DNA of 64,000 nucleotides from Planococcus citri (GCF_950023065.1 NC_088677.1:70643469-70707468); one strand, 5' to 3'. Numbered from the stretch's first letter, positions 46,138-57,244 are shown. Notes: generated by a model from the sequence alone, not told the origin. A program made the numbers and translations.

Positions 46138-46296
46138 TGTGACCGGTACGCGATAAAACCGATCATCCGTCACAAAAAATCAAAAATGTTTTTCCGCCTA
46201 TTTTTGGGCCTTGAATGGTTAAGGGAACAAAAATTCGCGAAAAAATTTTTTTCGATTTTTTGCGACGGATGGTCGGTTTTATTGCGGACGGTCACA
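46138..46296. mobile_element. Small palindromic MITE, 159 bp
   Basis: Ends TGTGACCG and CGGTCACA form about 45-bp inverted arms (core ATAAAACCGA.CATCCGTC), flanked by TA on both sides (46136-46137, 46297-46298). Fits a Tc1/mariner-type MITE inserted just after the fragment at 45669-46130. Confidence 0.7.
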
Positions 46297-46484
46297 TATG
46301 CTGCATCAAAAATACAAATTATATAAGCAAAGGTATGGAAATTTCAAAAAGGTACAGAATTCATCTAATAAATTAATCACTGTCGAAATTGCATAATTAT
46401 TGTCTCAAATTTTGAGTAATATGTAGTCTCAGAAACGTTTACTTGAGACGCGATATATTTAAATGACGAGTCGCCTAGGTAATT

Positions 46485-47897
46485 TTACCACGATTGACGT
46501 CTTAAGGATTTTACGATATTGTGTTTTACTTCTTTTTCTGTTTTCTCTTCCGTGACTACAAATGGCTTATCGACGAAATCAACCTTTTCAAATTCTTTAG
46601 TATGGATTTTATTCTTACCCGGATAAGTCCAAGGTTTCTTGCCAAACTTGATGGCGTATTCAAGGAAATAATTACTCAGATTTGGTTGTATACGCCGTCT
46701 GGTGACAACGGTATCTTTATATCGTGCATTCGGCTTATACCTTCTTGATTTCTTACGTTCATCGATCCATTCATCGACAACCGCTTTCATCATTCTGTGG
46801 AAATACGGATGCTTTTGAAGTTGTTGGATTTTAATCGGCTTCAGTTCGTGGCGCATTTCCCATTCTTGACGTCTGGTTCGAAGGCCTTCTTTGGATGCTT
46901 GAATTTCCAGCGTGGTTTGATCAATGATGAACGTGTTGGTCATTTCTACAATATCTCTTTTGGCAATTGCCGGCACAGGGTCTGGTATTTTCGCAGGTAT
47001 CCAATCCAAATCATAGAATTTTTCATATCGAAGTCTTTTATAAGATATGTAAGGACTGCGACTAGCTCCTGGAGCAGTAGGAGGCCCGGTAAACTTCATA
47101 TCCTCGATTGGAATTTTTGTGCTGTCGGCGACATTGTCGTCGGTTCTCGAAGATTTTGATGATTCAGTGGTGACATTATCGATTGGCGGTCCACTTTGTG
47201 CAGTTGATGATGGTGCACTTTTCGTCTGGTCTGATTCTGTTTTGCCTTTTGAAGGTTTTGTCAGATTGTATGGTTGGCTAACAAATGGCGTAGTTGAAGA
47301 TGCAGATGATGGTTTTTCAGTTTTTCCCAATGTTGTAGTGCTCGTTGTTTTGTGAGCAGTAGAGGGCGGTGTTTTAGAAGTACTTGCGTGTGTGGTTTTA
47401 ACATCCGAAAATTTTGTCGATGATAAACTTGGAAGTGATGTTGTTGGTAGAGTTTGTTTAGTGGATGGTTGGGTAGTTTTAATAGTCGACAATGAATTTG
47501 GAGGTAGAGTCGTAAATCCTGTACCGATTGTTTTCACAGCTTTACTCGATGTCGTGAATCCTGTAGCAATTGTCTTCACAGCTCTAGTCGGAAATAAAGA
47601 TGAAAATCCAGCTGTAGTATTTGCCTGTGTTGAAGGTCCTTTTGTAGAGAGAGTTTTGATAGATTTAAAATCTGAAAATTTCGTAGTTGATGAATCTGGA
47701 GCTACAGTTGTAAATCCTGTAGCAATTGTCTTAACAGCTCTGGTAGACCATGAGTTTGGAAGTCGAGTAGCAGATACCTGAGTATTTGATCGCTTTGATA
47801 GCCTTTTTGTAGCAAGAATCTTCTTGGCTTTAGAATCCGAATGTTTTGTCGACGATGAATTCGGAAGCGGAGTCGTAGATGTCTTTTTTTGGTACAT
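46485..47897 (-). CDS. Ser/Thr/Pro-rich protein with basic C-terminal domain, 470 aa
   Basis: Longest uninterrupted frame outside the polymerase exons. Residues 1 to about 290 are low-complexity Ser/Thr/Pro/Lys with imperfect internal repeats (AVKTIATGFTT three times; KFSDFK/KFSDVK blocks), giving a mucin- or linker-like tail. Residues about 290-470 are compositionally normal and charged: SYKRLRYEKFYDLDWIPAKI, a helical WEMRHELKPIKIQQLQKHP, and KFGKKPWTYPGKNKIHTKEF. No signal peptide or membrane segment is visible. I do not recognise the C-terminal domain. The start region (ATG 47895-47897 plus about 40 bases either side) is duplicated at 48025-48104. It could be a single-exon host gene or a retrogene; an upstream exon cannot be excluded. 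Confidence 0.55.
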   Translation of the reverse strand: MYQKKTSTTPLPNSSSTKHSDSKAKKILATKRLSKRSNTQVSATRLPNSWSTRAVKTIATGFTTVAPDSSTTKFSDFKSIKTLSTKGPSTQANTTAGFSSLFPTRAVKTIATGFTTSSKAVKTIGTGFTTLPPNSLSTIKTTQPSTKQTLPTTSLPSLSSTKFSDVKTTHASTSKTPPSTAHKTTSTTTLGKTEKPSSASSTTPFVSQPYNLTKPSKGKTESDQTKSAPSSTAQSGPPIDNVTTESSKSSRTDDNVADSTKIPIEDMKFTGPPTAPGASRSPYISYKRLRYEKFYDLDWIPAKIPDPVPAIAKRDIVEMTNTFIIDQTTLEIQASKEGLRTRRQEWEMRHELKPIKIQQLQKHPYFHRMMKAVVDEWIDERKKSRRYKPNARYKDTVVTRRRIQPNLSNYFLEYAIKFGKKPWTYPGKNKIHTKEFEKVDFVDKPFVVTEEKTEKEVKHNIVKSLRRQSW

Positions 47898-48104
47898 TTT
47901 CTCGTCATAAGGTGAATATTAGTAGAGCGAAATATTTGAAAATGCTTAGTATTGCTAATAAATTATGGAAGGTTCACGATCATCAAGTTGAAAGGGTCTA
48001 ATTTCTTAAATACATAATCTAAGCGGCAGCGGAGTCGTAGATGTCTTTTTTTGGTACATTTTCTCGTCATAAGGTGAATATTAGTAGAGCGAAATATTTG
48101 AAAA
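47865..48104 (+). repeat. Direct duplication of the gene 5' end (80 bp, spacing 160)
   Basis: GCGGAGTCGTAGATGTCTTT... through GAGCGAAATATTTGAAAAT occurs at about 47867-47944 and again at 48027-48104. The second copy directly precedes the foldback cluster, suggesting it formed during a nearby insertion or repair event. Confidence 0.85.
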
Positions 48105-48284
48105 TCGTGCCGCCCCCCGCCCTCCCATTCCGAGATTTCCATGGAAATCCGCGGAAAAGGCCGAGAGAGCCGAGAGAGTCCAGAGAGTCCGAGAGAGTCC
48201 AGAGAGTCCGATACACGGATACAGGAACCTTTACAGTAGAAAGTGAAATCTGATAAAAGTGGAAATTTTATACTCACTCGGGAA

Positions 48285-48970
48285 TCTTTTGAGGTGTTAG
48301 ACTCCGATTTGAACTTGACCGCTATTTTTGGAAAGAGCATAGTCCAAAACTCCCAAACCCTAATTTTCAGCTGCCCAAGTAAATTCTTCGATTTTTGGCA
48401 AACATTTGAAAATTCAAAATTGACTGTTTTTGGAGATTTATGCATTTTTTTAAAAAACTACGTACTTGATCAGTAAAAATGGTCCAATTAAATCCCAAAA
48501 CTAATATCAATTACCCAAATCCAAATTTCAACATTTCCAGCCATTCTGGAGTGTGCAGCGCGATTTTTAATTTCTCCAGAATTTTTATGCTCCAGAAGGC
48601 GCGAATATAAAGTTGGGCAAAACAGGTCGAGTGTATTACACAACTCGATTTTTAGCTGACCAACTTTATATTCACGCCTTCTGGAGCGAATTAAAAATTC
48701 TGGAGAAATTGAAAATCGCACTGTAGGTTCCAGAATGGCTGGAAATGTTGAAAAATTTGAATTTGGGATTTATTTAGACCATTTTTACAGATCAAGTATG
48801 TACTTTTTAAAAAAATGTATAAATTTCCCCAAAAACAGTCAATTTTGAATTTTCAAAATAATGTTCGTCAAAAATCGAAAAATGAACTTGGGCAGCTGAA
48901 ATTTCGGTTTTGGGAGTTTTAGACTATGCTCTTTCCAAAAATCGCGGTCCCGTTCAAATCGGAGTGTGAC
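48285..48970. repeat. Foldback inverted repeat, arms about 340 bp
   Basis: The left arm starts GTGTTAGACTCCGATTTGAA and the right arm ends TTCAAATCGGAGTGTGACAC. The arms pair through GCATAGTCCAAAACTCCCAA, CATTTTTACAGATCAAGTA-type and CAGCCATTCTGGA blocks, meeting near 48620. The arms are diverged by small indels. No target duplication identified; a foldback-type MITE is likely. Confidence 0.75.
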
Positions 48971-48995
48971 ACCTCAAGAGGATCCATTGTCATTC

Positions 48996-50754
48996 AAAGG
49001 CCCTAGGCAGATAAGTATGGTCGAGCGGCCCCCGGGACCTTCAGAGATGAAACTCATGTGGTGTATAGGCACCCCCAAGATAAGTATTTTCCCCAAGTTT
49101 TGGACCTCAACTCTGAGTGGTTCTTGAGTAATTCCTCAAAAATCAAAAATTGTTTTTAATTTTTTTCTCAGGATTGACTAAGCCGATTTTTTTCAAACTT
49201 GAACCAAAGTGTACGTATACATAAGGGCTTTCCCCAAAAAAATCAACAGCCCCCTCCCCCCACTTTTCCCCCTTCAAAATTTAGATTCAATTTTTTGAGG
49301 TCCCCCTTACCCCCCAAGGCCTTTTGGCACACTTTTCGAAAAATATTTTTTAGATGCAGTATTGATCCTAGAACAACATATAACTTACCCAAAATCGTAC
49401 CTCGGGTGCGCCTTAGTCAAATTCGACCAAAACCAACACCCCCTCACCAGTAATAAGGTTAATGATGGTACCTACGCCACTGCTATTGAAGTAATTTCTG
49501 GAGTATTGTTTATAATGTTGTAATTTTTAAATGAGAATGATGTTTTCGAGAGTCGTTATTCACAAATTCCCATTTAGGGGCAGCGAAGCACCCCCTCCCC
49601 CAAATTTGGGCGAAACTTTCAGAAAGAAACCTGGGGCATGTGACATATCGAATTATATGTTTTTGATAACGCTGAACACGAATATGACGTCAGATTTCTG
49701 ATTGGACCCCACCCATGGCCCCCAACACCTCCCCAAATGAGATGAAAATTCCAAAAAAAAGGTTTGTTCGTGCGACACATGAAATAGTATGTTTTTGGCG
49801 ACGCTGAAACCGAATATGACGTCAGATTTTTGATTGGACCCCATCCATGGCCCCCAAAATTTTTTTTGGACAATTACCCATGGGAGGAGGTTCTGGGAGC
49901 AATGGATGACGTCAATTTGAAAAACTAAGGCTATATTCGTGTTCAGCGATATCGAAAACGTACTACCTATTTCATGTGTCACCAGAATGAAACCATTTTT
50001 TTAGGATACTCCCCTTGGGAAGGTGCTGGGAGCCGTGGACGGAGTGCAATCAGAAATCTGACGTCATATTCGTGTTCAGCGTTATCAAAAACATATAATT
50101 CGATATGTTACATGCCCCAGGTTTCTTTCTGAAAGTTTCGCCCAAATTTGGGGGAAGGGGTGCTTCGCTGCCCCTAAATGGGAATTTGTGAATAACGACT
50201 CTCAAAAACATCATTCTCATTTAAAAATTACAACATTATAAACAATACTCCAGAAATTACTTCAATAGCAGTGGCTTAGGTACCACATTAACCTTATTAC
50301 TGGTGAGGGGGTGTTGGTTTTGGTCGAATTTGACTATGGCGCACCCGAGGTACAATTTTGGGTAAGTTATATGTTGTTCTAGGTTCAATACTGCATCTAA
50401 AAAATATTTTTCGAAAAGTGTGCCAAAAGGCCTTGGGGGGTAAGGGGGACCTCAAAAAATTGAATCTAAATTTTGAAGGGGGAAAAGTGGGGGGAGGGGG
50501 CTGTTGATTTTTTTGGGGAAAACCCTTATGTATACGTACACTTTGGTTCAAGTTTGAAAAAAAACGGCTGAGTCAATCCTGAGAAAAAAATTAAAAACGA
50601 TTTTCGATTTTTGAGGAATTACTCAAGAACCACTCAGAGTTGAGGTCCAAAACTTGGGGAAAATACTTATCTTGGGGGTACCTATACACCACATGAGTTT
50701 CATCTCTGAAGGTCCCGGGGGCCGCTCGACCATACTTATCTGCCTAGGGCCTTT
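48996..50754. mobile_element. 1.76-kb near-perfect palindromic (foldback) element
   Basis: Left end AAAGGCCCTAGGCAGATAAG pairs with right end CTTATCTGCCTAGGGCCTTT. The arms stay highly alike to about 49690/50060. The centre holds three related blocks with ATATGACGTCAGATTT (49684, 49816 and, inverted, 50057). The frames at 49199-49453 (plus) and 50297-50551 (minus) are the same sequence read from both arms, so they are palindrome by-products, not genes. No transposase. Target duplication not clear. Confidence 0.8.
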
Positions 50755-51159
50755 AAGACAAACAGTAAATGGATTGGAATTATTTTCAATTTCGCTGTGG
50801 TAATCGATTCGTGGGGGTCTTCTTTTCGAAGTATAAGTTTTGAGTCATATGTTGCAAAATTTGACGATGTTGGCTTCTTTTTTTCTAAATTTGCGATTCC
50901 AACTGACAAAAAATTACACATTATGAACCTATCCTCCCCAGTTTGGCGAATCGTGTGCCCTTGAAAAATGAATACACCAATAGTAAACTTTCGCTTGAAA
51001 CGTGTAATAGAAGAAGAGAAAAAAAGTTGAATCGATTAGTCTAGTTAAACGTTACTGCATCTTTAGACATAAATAATTCTGAAAACCATTCATATGCACG
51101 AGTACCTACTATTTTGTATTGCTAAGGATAGAGGCAACATTATCTGCATAGACATGCAA

Positions 51160-51464
51160 ATATTTCAAGAGGGAGAAGATATCTCAAATTATATTTCGGA
51201 AATTTGAACCTTGTATTTAAGGTGAGATCCTATACTATGAAAGAAGATAAAAGTTGTAGGAAAATTATCAAAGGGATAACCCCTACCCTTATCGAATGGC
51301 TCGCTCTCATACACGGAGCAAAGTCACTTGCTTGAATGAAATTTTCAGAGATGGACTTGCCGGAAATTTCTCCGGGCTGCTAATTTTGAAGGACAACGAA
51401 GAGCCTCATCATGATTTGGACCGCTCTAAATTGAACGTAATTTCTGGAGAGGCTACCTTTAAAC
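51160..51464 (+). pseudogene. Gag-like fragment, copy 1
   Basis: The first 180 bases match 57280-57479 closely (TATTTC.AGAGGGAGAAGATA to CACGGAGCA.AGTCACT). The remaining frame reads LVFKVRS-like and LIEWLALIHGA-like blocks in shifted frames. It resembles the capsid part of a gypsy Gag. The hAT MITE at 51465 interrupts it. Confidence 0.45.
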
Positions 51465-51950
51465 CAGGGTTGTGCCGTAGAATACACCATGTAGAATACA
51501 TGGACATTCTACGCGTAGAATAGCACATGTAGAATAGCCTGGAAATCATGTAAAATGCGTAGAATGCGTAGAATGTGTAGAATGCGTAGAATATGTGTAG
51601 AATAGGTAAATGTGCAGACAATTTTTTTCAAAAAACTTAATTTTTTCATTTTTTCCATCATTTATTTTATAATCAGGTTACATAATCAAATAGAAAATTC
51701 ACATTTCCAATTTAATTTGCTCAACAAAATAGTTGAACTTTCATTTTTCAAATCACATTTTTGATAAATAAACAATATTTTTGGCTTTTAGATGGGTGAT
51801 TTTGTCGCATTCTACGCATTTTACATCGTATTTTACGCATTCTACACATTCTACGTCTATTCTACGCATTTTACACATTCTACATCAAATTTTACGCATT
51901 CTACACCAAAATGTAGAATAGGTTATTCTACGCGTAGATACCCAACCCTG
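51465..51950. mobile_element. hAT-type MITE with TAGAATGCG repeats, 486 bp
   Basis: Flanked by a perfect 8-bp duplication CTTTAAAC (51457-51464 and 51951-51958). The ends CAGGGTTG and CAACCCTG are inverted. Both subterminal regions are arrays of GTAGAATGCGTAGAATG-type units in opposite orientation, around a plain AT-rich core. 8-bp duplications with CAGGG termini are the hAT hallmark; the repeats would be transposase-binding sites. No coding sequence. Confidence 0.9.
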
Positions 51951-52047
51951 CTTTAAACCAAACAAACAAAACGTTCGTTTATATGTTGAGTTACTGTAAA
52001 CTATTTTAATTACTTTTAATTAGTGTTGTTGTTAAATAATAAAATAT

Positions 52048-52265
52048 ATAGAACATTTCCCCAAAGATGCGGAAAGACGAAATCAGTGGCTGCAAGTTCT
52101 CAACATTCAGCCGAATGATCGTGTCGCCGCGCAGCAGGTACGGTTCCGGCTGTGCGGTAGGCATTTTAAGCCGGAAGACGTGTTATTTTTTGTAGAGATG
52201 ATTTGTAGGAAGAGGACGCAGCCGGGATTGACTGAAACGTTGGCGTATTGGGTGCCACGAATGAT
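52048..52265 (+). pseudogene. THAP-domain fragment
   Basis: The open frame reads HFPKDAERRNQWLQVLNIQ, then RLCGRHFKPEDVLF and RKRTQPGLTETLA. This is the C-terminal two-thirds of a THAP zinc finger: FP.D..R...W, then C-x2-H in LCGRHF, then F and a Pro. The first zinc pair (C-x2-4-C) would be on an upstream exon; an acceptor-like ATATAG precedes it at about 52050. THAP domains bind DNA and occur in P-type transposases and host regulators. Which source applies cannot be told. Confidence 0.65.
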
Positions 52266-52829
52266 TTCTTTTTTTACTTTTCTTTTTATTTTCATTCATA
52301 ATGTGCAAGTCGTCACGTTGACGCTGTCTTCATATAATATTAAAATTAGTTTCACAGAATTTTTTTTATGTACATTCTTGTTTTTATTTTTCATATGTTT
52401 ATTTTCATTTTATTTTTATTCTATTGTATTAACATATAATAGTTTCTTAAATCTCAAGGTTTGAGGTTGACTTTATTGCTGTCGACTGTACGGACCATAT
52501 GCATACGCTATTCTGGGAAAATTTCAGCACTGATGCATGCCCGAGGACATTTTAGATCAAATACCAATACTGCCCGCCATCAATTTACTAAACACACAAC
52601 GAAACATCTTCAAGAACCTCTGAAGTAAAAATTGACTATCTATTAAATTTGATCCTAAAATGTCGGAGAATTTTAAATATAATAGCATAGACCCGCATGA
52701 TCAGATATGCATGGTAAAGAAAATCCGAAAAAACAACGAAATCAAACCTGTGAATGCAAATGTAATGATAAAACACGAAATCTCGATTTTTACCGCGAAT
52801 AAATCTTTGGTACTTACATGAATTAATGA

Positions 52830-53420
52830 AAGTAAGTAATCTTATTCCAATCTCCGTTTTTTATTGATTTAGTTTTTCGTGATTTTTCTTCAACTTCTTT
52901 CCCCTTATTTCGTCATACTGATGCTCTCTTTACAATAACATTCAATTTTTGTACTTAGAAAATTAATTTTACTCCAATATCCGTATTTTTAAATTTAATT
53001 TACAAATAACTTATTACTTCAAGATGCCAGACTGGATATTCTTTTTAGAAAAATTGCGTAGGGTTACGCTTCTGTCGGGGGAGGAGGAAATTTGTAACGA
53101 CGAATTGTCCTCGCCGTTCAATTCCACCGGAACAAAGTTGGATCCTGAATGCGGAGATCATTCATTCTATGTATGACCGTCTGATTGGAAAGGTTCAATT
53201 TCTTTTTGGCCTTGATGTCCAGTCTGGCGATTTCATTTTCGTTTTGATATTCTTCGTTTCGATGAATGAATTTTTTGTGTTGATTACGCGTTATTATTAT
53301 AGGTATGAATGTAATATTATACATTATTTATTTTTGAGTTTGGAATAGATTTATTTGTTGAAATTCTTTTATTTTTGAGTTGGATGCGACTTCGCAATAA
53401 GAAAAAATTATAGGTACAAC
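52830..53420 (+). repeat. Composite repeat family X, 5' module, third copy
   Basis: Shares ATCTCCGTTTTTTATTGATT, the TTCGTCATAC block and a short frame from ATG 53022 (MPDWIFFLEKLRRVTLLSG) with 58920-59400. The downstream 53330-53420 matches 41470-41540. Confidence 0.6.
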
Positions 53421-53579
53421 GACAAGAGAATTTGCGTCGTCAAAATTAAAAATAAGATATTAATTGATATTCAAGGTTTTTTTTTATCTAAAATAGAATC
53501 TGTTGTATCTAGTATGCTTTCTGATAAATTATCTGTATTCAAAGCTTTAAAAATGCACTCAAAATTAAAAGTAATTTGC

Positions 53580-54445
53580 AAGAAACAACCTCTGAAGTAA
53601 AAATTGACTATCATATTAAATTTGATGCGAAAATGTCCGAGAACTTCAAGTTTATCAACACCAAACTCGAATTAGCACGGATACAGTACAGTAAGGACAA
53701 GAAAAGGGTTACAAGTAAATAGGGATTAAAATATTCAAAATTGGGAGGAATTTAATTGTACTTTCGATAAATTTTGGGCAAAAATACGTTGGGCCAAACG
53801 TGCGCCGTAAAGAAAATCAAAAAAAAATAATAAAATCGAACCCACTCCGGATTGCAGTTGTGAATGCGGTAGTAACACACACGCAATTTGGCTTTTGCCC
53901 GCAAAAATATCTTGTGTACGTGAATAATCGACATTTTCCTTATTTTGGTAAAATTGAAAGAATTCAAGACTGTGGCCCCTTCAATATTGAAGGTAGACAA
54001 AAACTTCATAAGACGAAAATTCATCTGTAGGTGAATACATTGTGATTCCATAAGTTGATTTTTAAATTTGATCATTTTTTGATAGGTAAAATTTTTACAA
54101 AATATGAAAATTAAAAAAATTACGTATCACTGCTTAGAATAATTTAAGATAATGCAGGTGCAAGAAAGGTTGCGACACAAAGAGATGCAGTTGTATAAAA
54201 AATAATATTTCTTGCACAGAAGTGTGCACTGTGCAGCTGAATTGGTTGTAGAAATGAGCCAGAACTCGGTCCCTCTCTTAGAAGATGAAGAAATCATTGA
54301 GCACATTTCCCTTACAATTATCGAGTACCTATCGAGTCTATGGATTTGTTCAATGGCGAACTAAAAATCAAGAGAACCTTACAACCAGCGGCCTCTAGGG
54401 AGGTATAGAGCCTCCTGAGAGTTGTCAATCTATGACAAAACATGC
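53580..54445 (+). repeat. Composite repeat family X, coding-like and CXC modules, copy 4
   Basis: Collinear with 41560-43010, including HTQFGFCPQKYLVYVNNRHF in a shifted frame, a CXC module at about 54154-54300 and AGGGAGGTATAGAGCCTCCT. It lacks the 42085 block, so the copies differ by internal deletions. Confidence 0.65.
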
Positions 54446-56399
54446 GTACCCCAAATCAATGGACTGTCCTGTGGATTGGTTATCAAATTCTTTTAAAACT
54501 GCACCTAGATATTTGCTCCGGTGAATTTCGTTGTATTATACGTTCGTTTGTTTCCTACTTTACTGTTCACTATTTTAGTTCTCATACTTCTCTACTTTTT
54601 TACTCGAATAAATTTATACTTGAACTCAAATCTCAGTAATGTACTAAGTAACTTGGGTATAAAAAAACTGCAAATGACTAGTCACTACTAAGGAATAGTT
54701 CTTATCAGTAATTTTTATTATCACTGTTTGCTAATTTGAAAAAGGAGGGGGGGATAAGAAAGGCAACGATGAATTAACTTTCCTGAAAGTCTCACCACTG
54801 TAGCTTTTTTATCCCCCCTTCTTTTTTCAAATTTTTGTTCCGTTGGAATATAGGTACGTTGCAATACTTCATGTGATTTGTGTTTCTAGCGTCATTGTGT
54901 CTGTCGGAGTTCTTTTTTCCGATTTTGTTTTTTTTTGCTTTATAAACGAGGTAAGTGCAATAACAATTCAACATATAATTTAATTAAAATATCAAGTGTT
55001 TTGCTGATAGACGCATTTTGTTTTAATGTGAGTTTGTTTTTCAGCAGCTGAAGCGTACTGCATAGATTGTAGATTGAATCGGCGAAGTGCTTATCTACTG
55101 TAAACTGTGATTGAATTGATCGAAGGTATGTATCAAAATTTTATCAAATTGCTCTGCACAGTACGTGCTAAATTTAATTTGAACGGATTTTATGACATTG
55201 CTTGTAATCATCCACTTCAGAATGATAATATCTAAAATACAATTTACACTGAATTTCATCTTTTTCACCTTAAACGAAGGCAAAAGGGTAAATTTTTCAA
55301 ATTTTCAAATATTTAACGAGCAAAGATATTTGTCAAACTGGAGTATAAGCGGCCAGAAAAGGCTGACTTGTTGATAAAAATTCGAAAAAAGTGTAATTTT
55401 TTTCAACTTATGGCTGCCAGAAGTCCTGCTTAGTGCTTTTTGTTAAAGATATTCAGCTTTCAATTCTGCCAAAAATTGACAAAAAGACTTGTTGTTTTTT
55501 TAACCATAAAATTGCAAGAAAAAAATTGTTTGAAATCAAATAAGTACACAATGCTGTCTCCGGGTGACAGATTTTTCAGTTTTTCATGTATACAAATCTG
55601 TCACCCGGAGACACATTCAACACCTCCTTTTAAGACAGAACGAGAATATCTGAAAAATGGCGGTCTACGTATAATGTTCTATACGTATAATACAAAAAAT
55701 TGCAATTGATGAAAAAAATTTTCTGTTTACTTATCATAATATGTATAACACAGCTCGATCTAAGCGGCCGTCACTGGTGGCGTGCTCTTCTAAATGAGGT
55801 TTCATATACTGACATATATACACAATTACACATAAAATGCTGAGTACAGAGTAGCATATCCGCAACCAAACAATGCTGTAATGGAGGTATTTTTAAAAAA
55901 TGCTCAAAATACTCATTCATAATAATACGTAGGCACTTCAGAGGTACTTTTTCGGGAAATAGATACACCAGAGGATCTAGAGACTTTAGAGGATACCACA
56001 GGGGTGGCACAGCAAGCAGAAAATGTAAAAATTAACTAATATGAAAAATGATATCGAACTGAAATATATAAACATAAACGCAGAAAGCAAGGCTAATTTC
56101 CTAATAACGCCAAATTAAAAATAAATGGGAGAAATATATTGTACATAGATGCTTGCATGAGGCGATCACACCTCTTTCTGCCAAAACTGCTGAATCAGTA
56201 GTTGGTGGAAGAAATCCACGACGACTATGTTGCCGGTGGACATTAGTTTTAGTCGCGATTGTATTGTTGTAAAAATCAGTTCTCGAACAAAAAAAATGTC
56301 CATATTTAAAAATGTAATATGCAGGTACTGTGTTGTTAAAATACGTTACTGGATAACTTGTCCGTTTTTAATATGATTTAAGATCATCTTTGCTTTGTA
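54446..56399. other. AT-rich intergenic DNA
   Basis: No credible gene. The frames at 55095-55283, 55440-55709 and 55771-56010 lack partners or recognisable motifs. Contains a palindromic G/C-run pair (54744-54760 with 54812-54828) and the hairpin listed separately. Confidence 0.5.
55555..55613. repeat. Perfect 20-bp inverted repeat (hairpin)
   Basis: TGTCTCCGGGTGACAGATTT at 55555-55574 is exactly complementary to 55594-55613, with a 19-nt loop. It is GC-rich against an AT-rich background. It may be a MITE remnant or form an RNA hairpin; nothing else supports an ncRNA gene. Confidence 0.8.
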
Positions 56400-56639
56400 C
56401 AACCAAAGAAGAAACCACAAGTGAATAAGGATGGAACGGATTTATATGTATTTTTTGACTTTGAATGTCGGATTGATCATGTTGATGGTACACACATACC
56501 AAATTACTGCATTGTGCAACATCAGCGTACAGTCTGTGCAAATAATATTGAATCAATTGGAGATTAATGCCGCGTATGTGGAAAACGCAAATATTTTGTT
56601 GAGGGAATAGAAGGTTATGACCTGGTGAAAGAGGTTTTT
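56400..56639 (+). pseudogene. Second Polinton-type PolB relic (exonuclease I region)
   Basis: The frame reads YVFFDFECRIDHVDGTHIPN, then YCIVQHQ, one TAA stop, and CRVCGKRKYFVEGIEGYDLV. It aligns with the intact gene around 10035-10240: the FFDFECR exonuclease I motif, NYCI(I/V)Q, the C-x2-CGKR knuckle and the EG.DL block. At KEVF it passes without a stop into gag-like sequence, so an insertion or recombination junction lies near 56640. It shows that more than one element of this family has lived in this genome region. Confidence 0.8.
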
Positions 56640-57090
56640 CAGTTATTTATTGAAGTTCAACGGAAATCAGTCGTGACACCTCTTACTCCAAATCTCATTG
56701 ACTGGGTCACCATAAGTGATTGTGAAACACTAGATGACTGTCTACCAGATCTAATCACGAGTTATGAAAATAGAAAATTGATTAAAGAAAAACGAAAGGA
56801 AATCGATGTACAGGCAATGATGGGGGAACTTGCAGAGAAAGTTGAAAAACTTGAAACAAAAATGTCTGAACAGCCTCAACCCTTCAAATATAAATTTAGA
56901 TTCTCTCTCGAAATTATATTCTCCTGATTCGAAGGGATATGAAACTTTTTGTACATCTCAAAACCCTCCCTTCTGTACCTACAAGAATGAAATGTTTGAT
57001 CTCCAGCGTAAACTTAACGTGTTAATTTACTTCAACAGTTCAACTCAGAAGGTATTACATAGCCTGAAGTTGACTGTTGACTTTGATTAA
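56640..57090 (+). pseudogene. Gypsy gag-like fragment joined to the PolB relic
   Basis: The frame continues from the PolB relic with RKSVVTPLTPNLIDWVTISD and ETLDDCLPDLITSYENRKLI, then a coiled-coil (AEKVEKLETKMSEQ), to a TGA near 56925. The pattern ...L.P.L.......I.....LD..........YE resembles the C-terminal half of LTR-retrotransposon capsid. Overlapping frame 56830-57090 adds little. Confidence 0.5.
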
Positions 57091-57244
57091 TTAGTTTGTT
57101 CTGTTTTATCGTTATTTCGTTCATTAAAACTTCTTTATTCTCTCGACATGTACTATTTCTTTCTACCTCTTACTGAATGCCTAATCATGTAGGTTAGGTC
57201 ATTTAATTTTTTAACAATGACTTTGGAGGCTAAGTACAAGCCAG

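Noticed and set aside
46521..47781. Plus-strand frames of 75-129 codons
   Set aside because: Antisense shadows of the Ser/Thr-rich gene at 46485-47897.
49199..50551. Identical 84-codon frames in opposite orientation
   Set aside because: The two arms of one palindrome; not a duplicated gene.
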